Shown here: positions 1 to 12,600 of the stretch, piece by piece | Position numbering within the stretch: the stretch's first letter is position 1 | How the letters are laid out: every line of letters starts with the position of its first letter | NCBI GenBank assembly: GCA_022605405.1 | Contig: JABYQQ010000001.1 | Span: 3,534,001 to 3,598,000, forward strand | Direction: 5' to 3' | Origin: Earliella scabrosa | Taxonomy: Eukaryota; Basidiomycota; Agaricomycetes; Polyporales; Polyporaceae | Length of the DNA stretch: 64,000 bases | Position numbers and translations under genes: made by a program | Notes under the pieces: generated by a model | The model's database searches: none | What the model saw: the letters and a program-made list of their open reading frames with translations, nothing else | Told to the model about the DNA's origin: nothing

Positions 1-241
1 GTTATATATACCGTTAGATTCCCACGGCTCTGGGCTACGTTTTCAGAAAAAGATAAAATTTCAGCACAGCCGCTTTGCAACCAGTCAAGGACCGGTCATA
101 ACCGAGAACTGGACCAAGATTCGGTTTGGTTATGGTAGAACCGAACATTTGGTCCGGTTCTCTCAAATCGGACTGGTCAAGTTCGGTTAAAAGTCCGGTT
201 ATCTCCGGAGGGGTCAAAAAACCGAACTTGACCGGACCCTG
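1..241. mobile_element. Partial hAT-like MITE rich in ACCGG/ACCGAAC motifs
   Basis: The segment is packed with short variants of ACCGGTC, GGTCCGG and ACCGAAC on both strands, which is the dense subterminal-motif layout of the hAT MITEs elsewhere in this window. Its inner end, read on the minus strand, is CAGGGTCCGGTCAAGTTCGG, and CAGGG is a common hAT terminus. It abuts gypsy protease coding sequence at 242. The other terminus is not visible, so the element runs off the window or is truncated, and no target-site duplication can be shown. Assignment to hAT is inference. Confidence 0.35.
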
Positions 242-927
242 CAACACTAGTTCCTGCGGCGAAGTCGATGGAGGCATTGATTCTCTTCAGCCAGGGGAGG
301 CCGAGGATGACTGTTTCCTTGCCTAGCCCGGTCACTAGGAGGCGTACGAGGTGTCGGTGTCCTCCGGCTTCCATCTCGGTCAGGACAAAGTGTTGTATGG
401 TGCCTTGTTAGGGGTGAGCATGGATCAGACATACCTATAGGTCACAGTCTAGGTACCTGTGAAAATACCTGTAGGTTCGGATCAGTGTGGATCTGGATCA
501 GTGCAGATCTAGATCTGTACGGATCTGGATCAAGAAAATATATTTATTCTTCTCTACAAACATACTTGATTTGTTGAGAAACACATAAATATGCATACTT
601 GGAAAAAAGACCTATAGGTACCTGTAGGTACCCACACTAAATACCTATAGGTTTGGGTTTTGACGGATCTGGATCAGATGGTCTGAAGGTATCATTACCC
701 GTAGGTAGAGAGCTGTAGCTCTCTGGATCAGATCCGTGCTCAGCCCTATGCCTTGTTCGTTCGAGGTTCCATCTGCATTGAAGACTCGGATCGGTTGCGG
801 TAGCTTCTTCATCGGCATGTTCTTCATCCTCGCATATCGGTAGTCTACGAAGAGCTCTCCTGCTCCTGTGTCGATAAGGCCATTGGTTTCGATGATTCAG
901 TCCAAAATGAACTTGAGAGGAATTCAC
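242..927 (-). pseudogene. Ty3/gypsy retrotransposon aspartic protease fragment
   Basis: When the MITE at 409-748 and one copy of its 8-bp duplication are removed, one minus-strand frame reads through: a protease active-site region (IDTGAGELF-like, about 850-830), then NADGTSNEQG joined to TIQHFVLTEMEAGG, then LVTGLGKETVILGLPWL (about 340-290). The last motif is the conserved end of the Ty3/gypsy retropepsin domain. The frame stops being protease-like at about 262, where the ACCGG-rich repeat begins. Reverse transcriptase and integrase are absent from the window, so this is a gag-protease fragment. It lies downstream of the gag piece in the same orientation. Confidence 0.75.
409..748. mobile_element. 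hAT MITE M1 (340 bp) inside the gypsy protease
   Basis: The ends are TAGGGGTGAGCATGGATC and, reverse-complemented, TAGGGCTGAGCACGGATC. The flanks carry a perfect 8-bp direct repeat TGCCTTGT at 401-408 and 749-756. An 8-bp duplication with a TAGGG terminus is the hAT signature. The interior holds many GGATC/GATCTGG and CCTGTAGGTACC motifs and no coding frame, so it is non-autonomous. Relatives with TAAGGCTGARCAYGGATC ends occur at 27763, 35955, 16860 and 60812. Excising it restores the protease frame exactly, so the gypsy copy was intact here when hit. Confidence 0.85.
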
Positions 928-1006
928 ATAGACTGTTTCGAGTTCTTCGTCAGTATTACAGTTCGGATCTGGTTACGCGAAGTCGACGTCGATGCAATCC
1001 GCCACT

Positions 1007-1691
1007 TCAAAAACCCTTATCGCACACTTCCTTCAACACCTCCTCTCTATCAACATCACTGTCGAGATCCTTGAGGGCAAGGCGGACACGAGCCGCAACA
1101 AGCCGGCAAGAGGCGGTGGTGGAGGTGGTGGAGTGGGAAGTGATGGATCTCTTGTCGTCTTCGTCTTCGAGGTTCGCCACACGGGCATTGGTGCGGTTCT
1201 GGGTCTTCTGGTTGCGCTTGTCAGGGCAGTTGTGGGAGAGGTGTCCAATCTTGTGGCAGGTGAAGCATCTTCCTTCCTTGAAGTGCTTCTCTCGTTCTTC
1301 GGCTGTCATGCGGTCGATATCCATGGCATCAGGGTCGCGTTCCTTCGGGGCGGTGTAGGGTCGTTTCCCTCCAAACGTGTTTGTGGTCTTGTTCATCTTC
1401 TGTCCTCCGTAGGCCTTGCCCATGAGCCATTGGTTCTCGAGCTGGGCAGCCTTAGAGTAGAGCTTCTCTGCATCAGTGGGCATGGTTTCGCAGCTGTGGA
1501 TGCGGTCGCGAAGAGAGCTGTTGAGCCCGGTGAAGAAGAAGTCCTTGATGATGTCGAAGTCGGTGATCCCGCATCGGGTGATGACATTCTTGAACTCCAC
1601 GATGTATTCATCGACTGGTCGTTTTCCTTGCACAAGGGATTGGAGGGCGAGTCTGGCTGACCCCTTCTCGTCGACGTTGGAGAACGATTGA
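1007..1691 (-). pseudogene. Ty3/gypsy Gag fragment with CCHC zinc knuckle
   Basis: The open frame encodes the C-terminal part of a retrotransposon Gag: a capsid-like segment (QGKRPVDEYIVEFKNV near 1630-1580) followed by the zinc knuckle CFTCHKIGHLSHNC (CX2CX4HX4C, about 1265-1225) and a basic, serine/threonine-rich tail. The same frame extends upstream of the first ATG at 1633 to about 1691 (DEKGSARLALQSLVQGK), so the ATG is internal and the N-terminus is missing. The truncation coincides with a family A/B-type end motif, ACGATTGATGAG, at 1687-1698. Protease follows downstream. Confidence 0.8.
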
Positions 1692-1698
1692 TGAGAGC
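1685..1698 (+). repeat. Stray terminal motif of the Helentron-like families
   Basis: ACGATTGATGAG at 1687-1698 matches the first bases of the left end shared by families A, B and C (TTACGATTGATGAG), and the gypsy gag frame ends exactly here. It probably marks the edge of an older insertion, but no matching right end could be paired with it. Confidence 0.35.
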
Positions 1699-1935
1699 TG
1701 AGTGTGCTAGAATTAAAATAAACTTGCCCATTTTGGGACAGATGGGCTGTCTTTCAGGCTAACAGACACCCATACATCCAATTAGGTAACCTAAGCGCTG
1801 GGTCCAGCGCTTAAGCACCTGTGGAAAACTCCAAAACAAACCATCTGTTCCAATATGGGCAAGTCTATTTTGAACATAGCACATTTAGTTTTAAATTTTC
1901 AGTGGTTCAAGAGAGAATGAGTTCTTCTGAGACCA

Positions 1936-3066
1936 TCAAAGTGAATGATGGATATGTTTTGACATAAATGTCTCTCCTTTCCACTTTTGAAACAATCTGT
2001 TTTGAGTAATTCCCATCACCTTGGGAGATATGGTGTGTTCATATCGCATCCGGATAATTGTGTCCAAGAGTTCAAGCTCCCTGAACTCTTGGCAAAGGCT
2101 CCCTGCTACTCCACCCATCATTTTTCTCGGATCAAATGCTTGTTCTATGATTGTTCCCTCCAATGTTGACCCTTGTGACAGACACGTATATATGGATTGA
2201 TGTGTGTTGCAGTTGTGTAGGTCAATCACATTATTTGGTCTCGCTCGTCCTGGTGATCCAAAGTCTGTCATGGCAAAGTTTGGGATTACTGGAACTTGCA
2301 TGCGGGTTATTTGGAGACATTTCCTGTTGGGCATTTTACATGTCCTTACTTTGAAATGCGGTGCTGAAGGTACAACATTCTCTGGCAGGCCATCCATGAT
2401 CCAGTTTGATTATTCTTAGGGGTGACACTAGGCACACAAATAGAGTCTCCAATGTGTTATTCGACTTGTCAATTGGCTTGCTTTTCCATCCAATGACAAT
2501 GGCTTCTGCCTTATTAGTTACACAACACTCTGTTGCTTCATTCTGTTTGATCATTATATACATAGCATCAACTTTCCGGGATGATGCTCTGTGTGATGAG
2601 CATCTAAGCCCCATAGCTTGTCTTGTAATTCTGGACTGACTATATTTGTGACTCGACAAGGATTCACTGAGTGTAATTTGCTTTTCTGTCGCTGTTTGTC
2701 TTCCATCTCTCCTCTGAGTTTATCCAATGCATAGAATGTGCATAACTTCTGTCCTGATTCTCTAGCAAATTGTTCTGTTTCTTTACAGTTGAACTTATCA
2801 TGGTATACATTCTATGCAGTAATTACCAACATGTTTTGGAACCAAGGTTGATTCAGTTCCAGCTTGACCTTACCTCATCCCACTAGTCTGCTTTGGAGTA
2901 GTTTAATATCTTGATCAGTGCATGACTTGTATGGAAGGTTTTTCAAGGCAACACAAAGTTTTGTGTCATTTGGTGTTTGTGATTGTTGTTGCATGGTTTC
3001 ACGTAAGATTACTACTGTTGTGAATTGGTGCCACAATGCTCTACCGGTAATGTGCACCTCAATCAA
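1936..3066 (-). pseudogene. C-terminal relic of a PIF1-like DNA helicase
   Basis: Successive minus-strand frames carry motifs of a PIF1-type helicase lineage that I recall from agaricomycete genomes. These are ITGRALWHQFTTVVILRETM with CTDQDIKLLQSR (3066-2875), RESGQKLCTFYALDK (about 2760-2700), and MQVPVIPNFAMTDFGSPGRA, NVIDLHNCNTHQSIYTCLSQ and CQEFRELELLDTI (2280-2030). The FAMTD-x-GSxG and TCLS blocks correspond to late helicase motifs. Walker A and B are absent, and several frameshifts and stops (about 2400-2560) separate the blocks, so only the end of the protein survives. Such helicases are typical of mobile DNA; whether it belonged to a Helitron/Helentron or to a KDZ-type element is not decided by this sequence. 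Confidence 0.65.
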
Positions 3067-3234
3067 GCATGCACATATGCAACCTCTCCATGCCTCCTTG
3101 ACATCATCCTCTGCGCACGTCTCATTTCACAGCCTCACGATCATTTTGCAACTGCGGCCCTCCCTTGCAGCACCTTTGTCTCTCTTCCCTCTCTCACTTC
3201 CTCTTCTTTCTCATGTGTTTCTGCAGGTGCAGTG

Positions 3235-4998
3235 TTACGATTGATGAGTTTACGAATTAATCGTTCTTATGGGGAGCTTTTGGCCTGGTGCTTGTGATGC
3301 AACTCAATTACCGTGGGAAAAGTTTTTGTTACTCTTCCATACAACTTATGTCATCTCAGGTAACAAAGCTACTTACTTTTAGACGCCCACCACAGGGTTA
3401 GGGTTGGAATTATTTACTTGTTTCTTACCACTGGACACAGCCACATTGACTACTTTTCTTATGCTTTCCCCTGCGGCTCAGCTGCTGGCATGGCCGGCGC
3501 TTACTACATTGTGTTGGCACATGCTTTGTGGTCCATTGGTGTCTATACTATTTGTTACTAGTGGCTCTTACTATCACTTCTCATGGCTTCATCCAATACT
3601 GCCTATACTCGTAACTATGTAACAAACATTTTTTTCATATTATTTGGTAGGCATGATCTGTATCTTTTACTTCAAGTTTGTATGAACTATTAGTACAAAA
3701 GTTATAGCTCATATACACTTGCCCAAATACGGAAGGTTGGCTGGGTTGTGAGCATGATTTGACTTCACTATGCATATGTGGTCACACTAGATCATTATCT
3801 ATTATATATTGATCTTCTAGACCCATTACACATTTATTTAATCCACTTCAACATGTATTAACAAACACATTTATTGGCCAAATGCTTGAAAGTTGTAATC
3901 ATTGTTAATTTTCCATACTTCAATGTACATATAAGAGCTTAGAAGTATATGGAATGGATACACCAGGGGCGTCCGACCATGTAACCCATTGTTACATCTG
4001 ATTCACAATGTGATTATTGTCCATATTTATCTCCCATGCATCGAGATGTCACATCCTGGCTACACACTGGATACATGAGGCATTCAAAATGTATCTAGGA
4101 TGTAACACCAAAACCCAGAACATTTCAAATGTCCTCAACATATGACACTCAGAAACATCACATTATGATTTGGATCTTAATCACAATGTGAACAGAATGT
4201 CACTGATAGTTACATGGGGCCATGCCTCTGGTGATAGAGATGATATAATAGAGAATTATCATAATTCTTCTGTAATTTTTGCTATAGAACTGATAGAGTT
4301 ATTCAGTAAATAGTGAATAGATCATTGAGTTGTGATGAGGATATTCCCACAGTGGTGAGATTGAAGAGAGCTCATTTTTCCGGTTCTAATGGTATATAAT
4401 ACTCTACACATCCATAAGAAGCTGACAGAGATACACTTTGAAACAAGTAGTACTAGCTTCTGCACAGCTACATGAATAGCTGCTGGAGAATTCCAATGTT
4501 TGTCGATGTCATTGAGAAGCCAAAGATCACCTTATAGTCACACTACAAGTTAAATGCTGCAACAACTAAACACTGTGTTGAGAAAAAAGCTAGTATGGTA
4601 AGCAAAATGAGTGGCATGCTATGCTGCATCAAGCCATGTGCAATGGGTTTGTTCACAATGTATCTAAAGTTCAATAGTTTAAAATGTGCCATTTAAACAC
4701 TGTCTGGCTTACCGGAATTCTAGACTTGGAAAAGTTCATTGAAGTGATGAAAGTTTGTGATAAAAGTTCATCCACTGCAAAATGGAGAGATGAGAGTATC
4801 TAACATATCTGACAGCAGTCAATGCTCAGTTCAAAAGAGTGTTGCATGAATGTAAATCTTTGAGTGATGTTTCATGTTTTGATCAAAAGTTCAAAATCAG
4901 GTATATTTGAACTTAATTGTTTAGTGACAGTGTTATGATTGTAGATCATTACCATCTCATCAATCGTGCCTGCCAGACATGGCCCACTCCCACCCAAG
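3235..4998 (+). mobile_element. Helentron-like element, family B, copy B1
   Basis: The left end is TTACGATTGATGAGTTTACG and the right end has CTCATCAATCGTGCC, a GCCA-GACA-TGGC hairpin, then CCCACTCCCACCCAAG. The left inverted repeat is terminal while its partner lies about 30 bp inside the right end, which is the asymmetric arrangement described for Helentrons/HINEs. The flanks are GCAGTG and TATCTA with no duplication longer than 1 bp. The interior is AT-rich with no credible gene; an ORF at 3404-3622 is repeated in other copies only as decayed sequence. One copy of the TATATAA core lies near 4390. Length 1,764 bp. Confidence 0.6.
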
Positions 4999-6187
4999 TA
5001 TCTATAGCCTGTTCATCCAGCTCTGTGGTAAGCCCAGTTCTGTATATGGTTTTTATGACAGTCTTCGGTGTGTTTGAAGCCACGTAGAGGTGTATCAAAA
5101 GGACACAGAGGTTGTAGGGTGAGTCCAGTGCAGTTGGAGCAAAATGGAGACAAGATGTATGTGATCCAGAGCTGGTACATATACTTGGTGCTCTGAACTA
5201 GTTCGCTTAGAGGGGTTGGACTAGAGGATGTCGCACTTGTTACATGTAGAGAAGAATCTCTCTCTAAAGCACTGCAGCAGTGAGTTGTAGAGCTATTGAT
5301 GCCAGATCACGCGTGCATGGACATGTACTATGGTCATGAACTCGACAGAATAGAAATGAGTACACTGGAAGTTACAATGACTGTACAATGTTAATGGGAC
5401 TAAACGAGGGACAAGAGAAGGGACGGGACATGGGATGAGACAAAAGACGAGAAGAGAGACAATGCATGAAGGGTGGGTGAGGGTACTGATTGTGCCAAAT
5501 GGATTCACTCTGCCCGTCTCTTGCCCTTGTCTGGAGATGCTGAGTTGTCAGCTCCGCTGGGCGGTAACTGACTCTGTATCTTCTGCAACTGCTTCATGAT
5601 GGTGTTCATTATCTTGTCAGTACAACGCTGACCCTGCTGGAGTTGCTCGGCAAGTTCTCGAAGTGGTGTGACCCATGCTTGTTTGTCGGCACAAGAGGAT
5701 GAGGGGTTGGAACCAGTAGAGCTGCCCTGGACAAACAATGATGAAGGACGACAAATTGCGGCCAGAGACGCCTGTACGTGGGTGATTCATAAATGGCAGA
5801 GAGTCAGCAGCAGAGCTGAAAATGTGGGTGCCTGCAATAACAACAGTGGAGGATGAGGTGTCTGTCAGTCAAGCGGTCATGAAAAGGGTCTTTAATGGCT
5901 GGTGTTGTACAGAGGGGTGTGAACCTAGGCCAAATTGCTCACATTCTATTGAGAAGGGCTCAGTGCAACATATGGTGGTCTGTGCAGTGGGGAACTTACT
6001 TTTTATCTACTCACATGAGCTAAGGTGGTGGTCAAAGCATTGCTTGCACTTTCAAGTGCCACTGCCATGATCGCAGAGAGGGGAAGCATCATTGGCTGTG
6101 CTATCGGTGTGACAGCATGTGCACTTGATGGAGCGGATTTTCTGGAGGACCTCAACCCAGTCATGGCGCAAGATGGCTGTATGTAGA
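4999..6187 (-). pseudogene. Unrecognised minus-strand coding remnants
   Basis: This is host sequence between B1 and the outer B element. Possible exons on the minus strand are a 77-codon frame ending DKGKRRAE (5505-5738), a cysteine/histidine-containing stretch (IRSIKCTCCHTDSTANDASPLCDHG, about 6140-6080; KCKQCFDHHLSSCE, about 6045-6005) followed by a GTGAGT donor, and an exon ELDEQAID that starts after a CAG acceptor near 5028. The pieces share strand with the helicase relic to the left and with the remnants at 24374-24849, from which they are separated by the outer B insertion. I do not recognise the protein. Confidence 0.3.
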
Positions 6188-6979
6188 CTTGGGTGGGAGT
6201 GGGCCATGTCTGGCAGGCACGATTGATGAGATGGTTGCTCATCATTATTAAGATGCTAAACAATGAGGTTCAAATATACTTGATTTCGAACTTTTGGTCA
6301 AAGCATGAAACATTGCTTGAAGATTTACATTTCATGCAACACTCTTTTGAACTGAGCATTCACTGCCGTCAGATGTGTTACAGCCATTTGCATATCAAAT
6401 GGCACACCCGCGTTTTTGCACATTTGTTTGCTCGGAACAAATAATGCCCAAGAAGGCAAGTGATCGGCATGACGCTAACGAGCGTCTAGCCAAGTCGTGT
6501 CTCGTCGTACCAACTCTGCGTTGTCTTGCTTGTGTTGCCCTCGTCTCTGTTCTCGCCAGGTCCTCGCTGCCCTTCGGTGCTTCTTTCCGACGTCTATAGA
6601 CTTGGCCCGACAGCTTCAGCGACCTCTGGAGCCAATGTCACTGCCACAGCTGCATGAAACAAGGTGAGTCTCTAGTCAATATCAATCACCCTCTCGACCC
6701 TGGTCCCTCAGCTACATACTAACGCATTTGAACCTCTTCCGCCTTTCCAGAGCATGTGGTACCTGGCAACACCCAAGCCATGACGGAGGGGAGAGATAGG
6801 CCAGAGGACATTATAAAGTTCAGTATGTCGCGCTGTTGTATCCCCGGTCTCTTCCCTTCGCATCGACTCTATCACATATGGCTCAACCGCCCCCCACTTC
6901 TCCACTCCGTATCATCATGTATCAGCCTCCATACGAACCCGGTCAAGACCCCCCTCCCCTTCGTCCAGCCTCTAGGTAT

Positions 6980-7579
6980 TGTTGAACTATGGACTATGAA
7001 CTATAGACGCGCATTAGGCGCTATGGGCACTGCTTCTTACGATAGGATCTATAGGCTGTGCTTCTTTCTTTCCATATTAGGTATACATTGTACGATACAC
7101 ATGGTTACTAGGCTTCTCTTTTGTCGAGTCCATTCCAGTGCGTTCTTCTACGCTCCGGACTCTTCTTAGACAGCTCTAGGTCGTCCTTGTGACCATACTT
7201 CTTTCTCCATTTGTCGTTACCTTTGTTCTGTCTGAGTCATCCTTCGTCTCTCCTTACTCATCCTCGACTCACTCTGACTCAGACACATCACATGCTCTCC
7301 TTATTGTCGCTTACTCATGCAGCTCCTGTACGGTATATAAGGAGGACTCTCTGGGACTCATCTCCTCAGTCTTTCACTCACTGACTGAGGAGTAAGTACA
7401 CATCTTACCTATGCGTTCTATGCTCTTACTTACAAGTACCTGTGTAGCTTGTCTGTCCGCTCACTTACTAGGTACTCAGCATTATGCTAATATAGTCTTT
7501 CACTCACTGACTGAGAACTTGTCTGTCCGCTCACTTACTAGTCGCTTGCAACATCGCCTCACAGGTTCTCACTCCATCA
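6980..7579. mobile_element. Solo LTR (600 bp), probably Ty3/gypsy
   Basis: The segment starts TGTTGAACTATGGACTATGA and ends CTCCATCA, the TG...CA form of LTRs, and is flanked by a 5-bp direct repeat GGTAT (6975-6979 and 7580-7584). A TATATAAGG box lies at about 7332 and is followed by a short repeat, CTTTCACTCACTGACTGAG, seen twice (about 7372 and 7498). Removing it restores an open frame in exon 1 of the surrounding gene. There is no internal retrotransposon sequence, so recombination between LTRs has occurred. Confidence 0.8.
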
Positions 7580-9612
7580 GGTATTGGCTCGACCACCCCG
7601 CTCATATTGGTACGTTACACAACTCCTACTGCGACACATGTCTGATGGTTCGGTCTCAGATGGTGCTCTGCCTGTGCCACAGTACTACTACACCGACGAG
7701 GAGCTGGCAGAGTCCCATGCAGCTGCCATGGCGGCAGCGAGTGGACTGCTCCAGCTTCAAGGTGGTGCACCTGCCCCAGGCTCAGGCAAGATCCAGCCTG
7801 CTCGACCTGCCACGCGTGCTCTGCCCGCTCGACCTGCCACACCTCTGCCGCCGGCCTGGCGTGGCTCTGTCTCGCCGTCACCTTCGCCCCAAGCCCCAGA
7901 GGACGCTTCTCAACAGGAGGCTCTGTTGAGTGCTGCGTCCACTGCTGCAGAAGGTATGTCTAGTGTGGATCAATCCTGCGAGTGTTACTAACACCGCGCA
8001 GACCAGTACCTCATACAAGTCAAGATGAACTATAAAGAGCAAGGCCGTGGGCCGCCAAACTGGGGGAGCAAGGTCGTTACTAAGAATGCAAGCATCTCGA
8101 AGATGGTCAATGCACCCCTTCGTAACATCAGCCGTGCAAAGTTCGTCGCCACGATCCTTGAGGCACATGGGCTAGCAGATCAGTACGCTGCAGGGCCTCT
8201 GTCTGGCCCACAGTTCAAGCTCTGGTGGACAGGAGTCACGTACGTCGTATGCCGCAGTAGAGTTGATTCAGCGCACTAACCTGTGAGTAGCAAAGGCAAC
8301 ACGGGCACGATTGAGCAACTTCGAAGTTGCCCTCGAGGCGATTCTCAAGAAGCGTGGGTGCTCGAGCGTTAGTGTGGAGTTCGCTATGGAGGATCTCAAC
8401 GGCTTCAGTATCCGCACCAAGCGGGTAAGTTGTACGTCCTGTTGTATCCGTTTCGTGCTCACATCGTTCTAGCCCTTTCTCACTGACTCGGGGGTCGAGA
8501 ACGAAGTCGAGGACGAGGAGCTCCTTCATGGAACAACGGTATGTCATCACCCTGTACAGTACTACGTCAGTCTCATGTGGGTACATAGGTCCCACGTGTA
8601 GACACCTTCACCAACAAGGCTCAGCTGCATGGAGGGTATATCATTCAGCTGAAAAAAGCTCCACAAGTGCGACTTCCATGTAGACGAGAACAACCAATCA
8701 GGGTTCTGCTATAAGCCAGCAGGCCGGGATGCAAACGCTCATGTCCGTCTCAACAACCGGCGCCTCAAGTCATGGGCTGCAGCATGGGTAAGCACTAATT
8801 CTCGCCCCTCTTTGCTATACTCATTATATGATTTGTCAGGCGGCCGGTGAAGCGACGAAGTTCCACCCTCCGAACAATGAAGACTTCGATGGGGTCCTCG
8901 GAACGAAGGCACGTGGGACCACGGGCCCACATGCGCCCGCGCCGCAATCTAATGGGTCAGCCGACGTTACTCAGACGATTCTCATGGGGCTTTTTTTTTT
9001 TTGTGATCCTCGTTTATTGCCCTCGAGGGCCGAGCCCTATGATAGGCGAACACGTAGCTAGGTAGTCGTGCTGGTAGACGGAGCAGGGAGAAGGTTCCTG
9101 GTCAGAAGGAGGAGGAGGGTGAGGGAGGCCGAGCGTCACGGCGGTAGCTATTAGTATGTGCCATGTAGTAGTGTAGTGGCGAATATGCGTGGCTGATATA
9201 GTGAGGAAAAAAGAGAGGAGAAGTACAATAGCGAAGGGAAAGGTGGACGCCGCCGCATGCAAGCTCCCCGCCGCTCCCGACCACCGGTGCGCAGTGGTAG
9301 GGTGACGGGATATAAACCTGCCGTCCTATGGGTGGCAGATGTGCCCCCGGGCTCTGCGCCTCTTGCCACGGTTCAGGGTACAGGCGGCAGTGTCCCGGCC
9401 GCCTGTCAGAACTCCCCCGCCCCCGGAGCGTGAGGGGCTCGCATGCGGCTCCACATACGTACATGAATCGGAAAAAGGAGGGAGTTGGGGACTTCAAAGG
9501 GGGTGTATGCTAGAGAGTGGGGCGCGATCCGACCGTGCACTGTCAGCAGAAGGAGTGGTCAGCACTGCATGACGTTCACGGATGCGTGCGAGATGAAAGG
9601 TCTTAGCGTGGG

Positions 9613-12600
9613 CTAGACATCGTCCACCAGGTCGGGTATCCTGCCGAAGGAGCTGCGCAGTCGTCCGGTAGCATTGATGTAGGCGAAGAGGGGTTTGAGC
9701 GTGTCGTCCGTGTTAAGGAGAGTTGACAGGGTGCGACCAGAGTGACCGAGGGGGCAGAGATGCACTGCGCGATGCAGCGAGAAGTCAGCGCAGTCGAGAA
9801 GAAAGTGCTTGACGGTCTCGGGGGCTTCGCCACACGCGGGGCACGTTCTAGAGAGCGTCTTGCCTATGCGTTCGAGATACGTGTTGAGCGGGACGTGGCC
9901 TGTGCGCAGCTGCAGGAGCAAGTTAGCATGGCGGTGGGAAAGAGGTGCGATTAGCTTCTCGTATTTCTTCGATGGGAGACCCCCGTCTATTTCCATCATG
10001 CGGACTCCACGCCTCGAGGCTCTCCAGAGTTCCCGCGCCCGCTTGTCCAGCTCGTGCTTGAAGTTTTGCCTCGCCCTCGACACGCTGAGAGGGAGCGGCT
10101 TGCGCAGCTCCTTAGGGAGTGAGGCTGGTGAGCTTGAGGTGCCACGGGCGGCCTCCTTCGCTGCGCTGTCCGCCGCATCATTGCCTTCAATACCCTCGTG
10201 TCCGGGGACCCACCGCAACGTGAGTCGCAGAGCTGGGTGCATGTCCTTGAGCTTTGCGACCTGACTGTGGAAGATGTCAGTGAGATAGCGTCCTGGTGCG
10301 CTAGAGTGAAGGGTGGAGGCCTGGATGGCTGCGGTGTTGTCGAGGGCGATGGAGGCCCGCCTGATAGGCTGTCGCTCTCTGCGCAGCAGCTCCACTCCAA
10401 GGATCGTAGCGACGATCTCGGCTTCGTACACCGTGTGTCTTGAGGAGGGTCCGAGGTGGTACTGGAGAATGCATGGGCGGCGCCTGCCAGGCGCGTACAG
10501 AACTGCTGCGGCCCCAACTGCACCGTCCATGTCCGAGCCGTCCGTATAGACCCTGTATGCCCCTCGACGGGACCAGCATTCATCGTCCTCGCTTGCCGCC
10601 TCCCGATCCTTGATGACATGGACGCGATGTCTAGGCTTCCAGGCTGGGTGTAGTCATGCTGGTGTGATGCGCTCCATCCCTCTGACGTCCAGGAAAGGCC
10701 GATAGACATTGAGGAGCTCGTGGAGCGATGGGCGGTGGGATTTAATGAAGCGTTGCCCAGCGCGCTGCACATGGGAAGCCAGAGGGTGGGAGCGAGGAAG
10801 CGTGCAGAGGCGTACTGCCGCGCGGTGGCAGTACTTGTCGACCAGTAGCGTGAAGGGAAGCATGTTCCCATGCGCTTCCATGATGTCCATGGCCGTCGAC
10901 CGGAGCGCTCCCGTGATGACGATGAGAGCCTGCCGCTGAACGTGTGCCAGGAGGTTGACGTGTCCGACCGAACCATGCTGCCGCTTGTGACCAGGCAGCT
11001 TGCGGACTGGGGTGAGAAAGGTGTCAGCAGCGTATAACATGCTTGGGAGAACCACCGCCTGGTAGAGCCTCCTCGCCACCGCCAGCATGAGCCCGTTTCG
11101 CATGGTGGCAAGACGTCGCATCAGAGCGACCCATTTCGTTCCCTTGGCGTGCGCTAGTGAAATGTGCTGCTTGAATTTCAGACGCTGGTCCAGAAGGACG
11201 CTGAGAAAACGATGGTGGTCGGATGGGGTGATTTGGGTGCCGTCAGTGAGCCGGAGCGAAGGCCCGAGCGTCTTCATCTGGGACCTGCAGTTGAGGAGCC
11301 CGAACTTGTCGAGCGAGAATGCAGAGTTGTGTAGTCGTGACCAAGTTAAAGCACCTCCTGGACGCTCCATGAATTGGCGGATCTTGCAATGGCACTCCGG
11401 AAAGGTCTTGCCCGTCACCACCAGAGCGACGTCGTCCATGGAGCCTACTGCTGTTTCGCTGTTCTTGGTGTCTGCACTGTCAAGCAAGTCAGAATTGTAG
11501 AACGCATAAAGTATGACTGATAGCAGGCAGCCTTGGTCGATGCCGCTGTGTATCTCGAAGAGGTCTGAAACATAATCGTCGAACTTGAGGCGTGTCTTGC
11601 GGCCGTCGAGCTTGACCCGTAGCCAGTCCACGTATTCCACCGGGACACCCCGCATTCGCAGGTTATGGTAGAGTCGTTCCGGAGTCGCAGCTGGAAAGGC
11701 GGACTTGATGTCGAGGAATACAATAGAGGCGACTTTGTGTCGACGCCAGGCATCCTTGACTGTCTTGGTGACTAGGTGGATCGAATTGGTCGTCGTATGC
11801 CCAGGTCTTCCTCCGAATTGCATGTTTGCTAGAAGCGAACATCACTCAGCCTCGTATACTAGCACATCCGCAACACACCGTGACAGGATCTTGGACAAGC
11901 AGCTGATCAGGGCAATTGGCCTCCACGCCTTCGCCACCGTGTAGTCGGTCTTGCCTGGCTTCTTGAGGACTACCGTATCAGACACCTTCCACTGCTCTGG
12001 GTAGTAGTTGAGCGTGAAGGTTGTCGGAACTTTCCCACGGGTATCTGGAGGAAAGGCCATTAAGCGCCCAACTTTCGCCTCCTCCTGACATTGCTACGCT
12101 CCATCTCCTGGCAAGTAGGTCGTATAGTGCAGTCATACAGTATCATACTACAGTTTTATGGTGCAACTAAGTGTCGTGATATTCTCGATAGGGAGATAGC
12201 AAGTGCATCCGGATGCAAAAGACCATCGGGATGCATCCCGATAGACGCTCAAAAGTTCCGACAGTCGCCCGAAAGAGCCGTCCGAGAATCAGGGCGAGGG
12301 TGTTCGTGCAGTGCTTGTAAACCTCGTTGGGGATGGCATCTGGGCCCGGTGCCTTGAAACTGCGTAACGACCTAATTGCTTTCATGACTTGATCATCCGT
12401 GATGGGTCGGAACTTGAACCTCGGCGGCGGGTATGGGCCCTGTGGGATGGGTTCAGTGCCAGGAGGGAGAAAGAATGTGTTGTAGAACTCAGCGCCCTTG
12501 TTCTCATTAGACGTGAGGACGCCAGGCTGCCCGTCAGGTTGCGTGACCCTGATGGGCAGGATGCGAGTGCTGCCTCCATCCGTGGGACCCGTCTTCAGGA

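Noticed and set aside
992..1660. 222-codon plus-strand ORF across the gypsy gag
   Set aside because: It is antisense to a clear Gag frame with a CCHC knuckle; its valine/glycine-rich translation is the mirror of that coding sequence.
3404..3622. ORF of 72 codons in family B (also near 24025-24225 and 36540-36660)
   Set aside because: The sequence recurs only because the element is repeated. Copies have different stops and frames, so there is no sign of protein-level conservation.
4999..6187. Possible autonomous Helentron gene next to B1
   Set aside because: No Rep HUH motif or Walker boxes could be found, and the PIF1-like relic reads toward the left end rather than along the element, so it cannot be assigned to these families.
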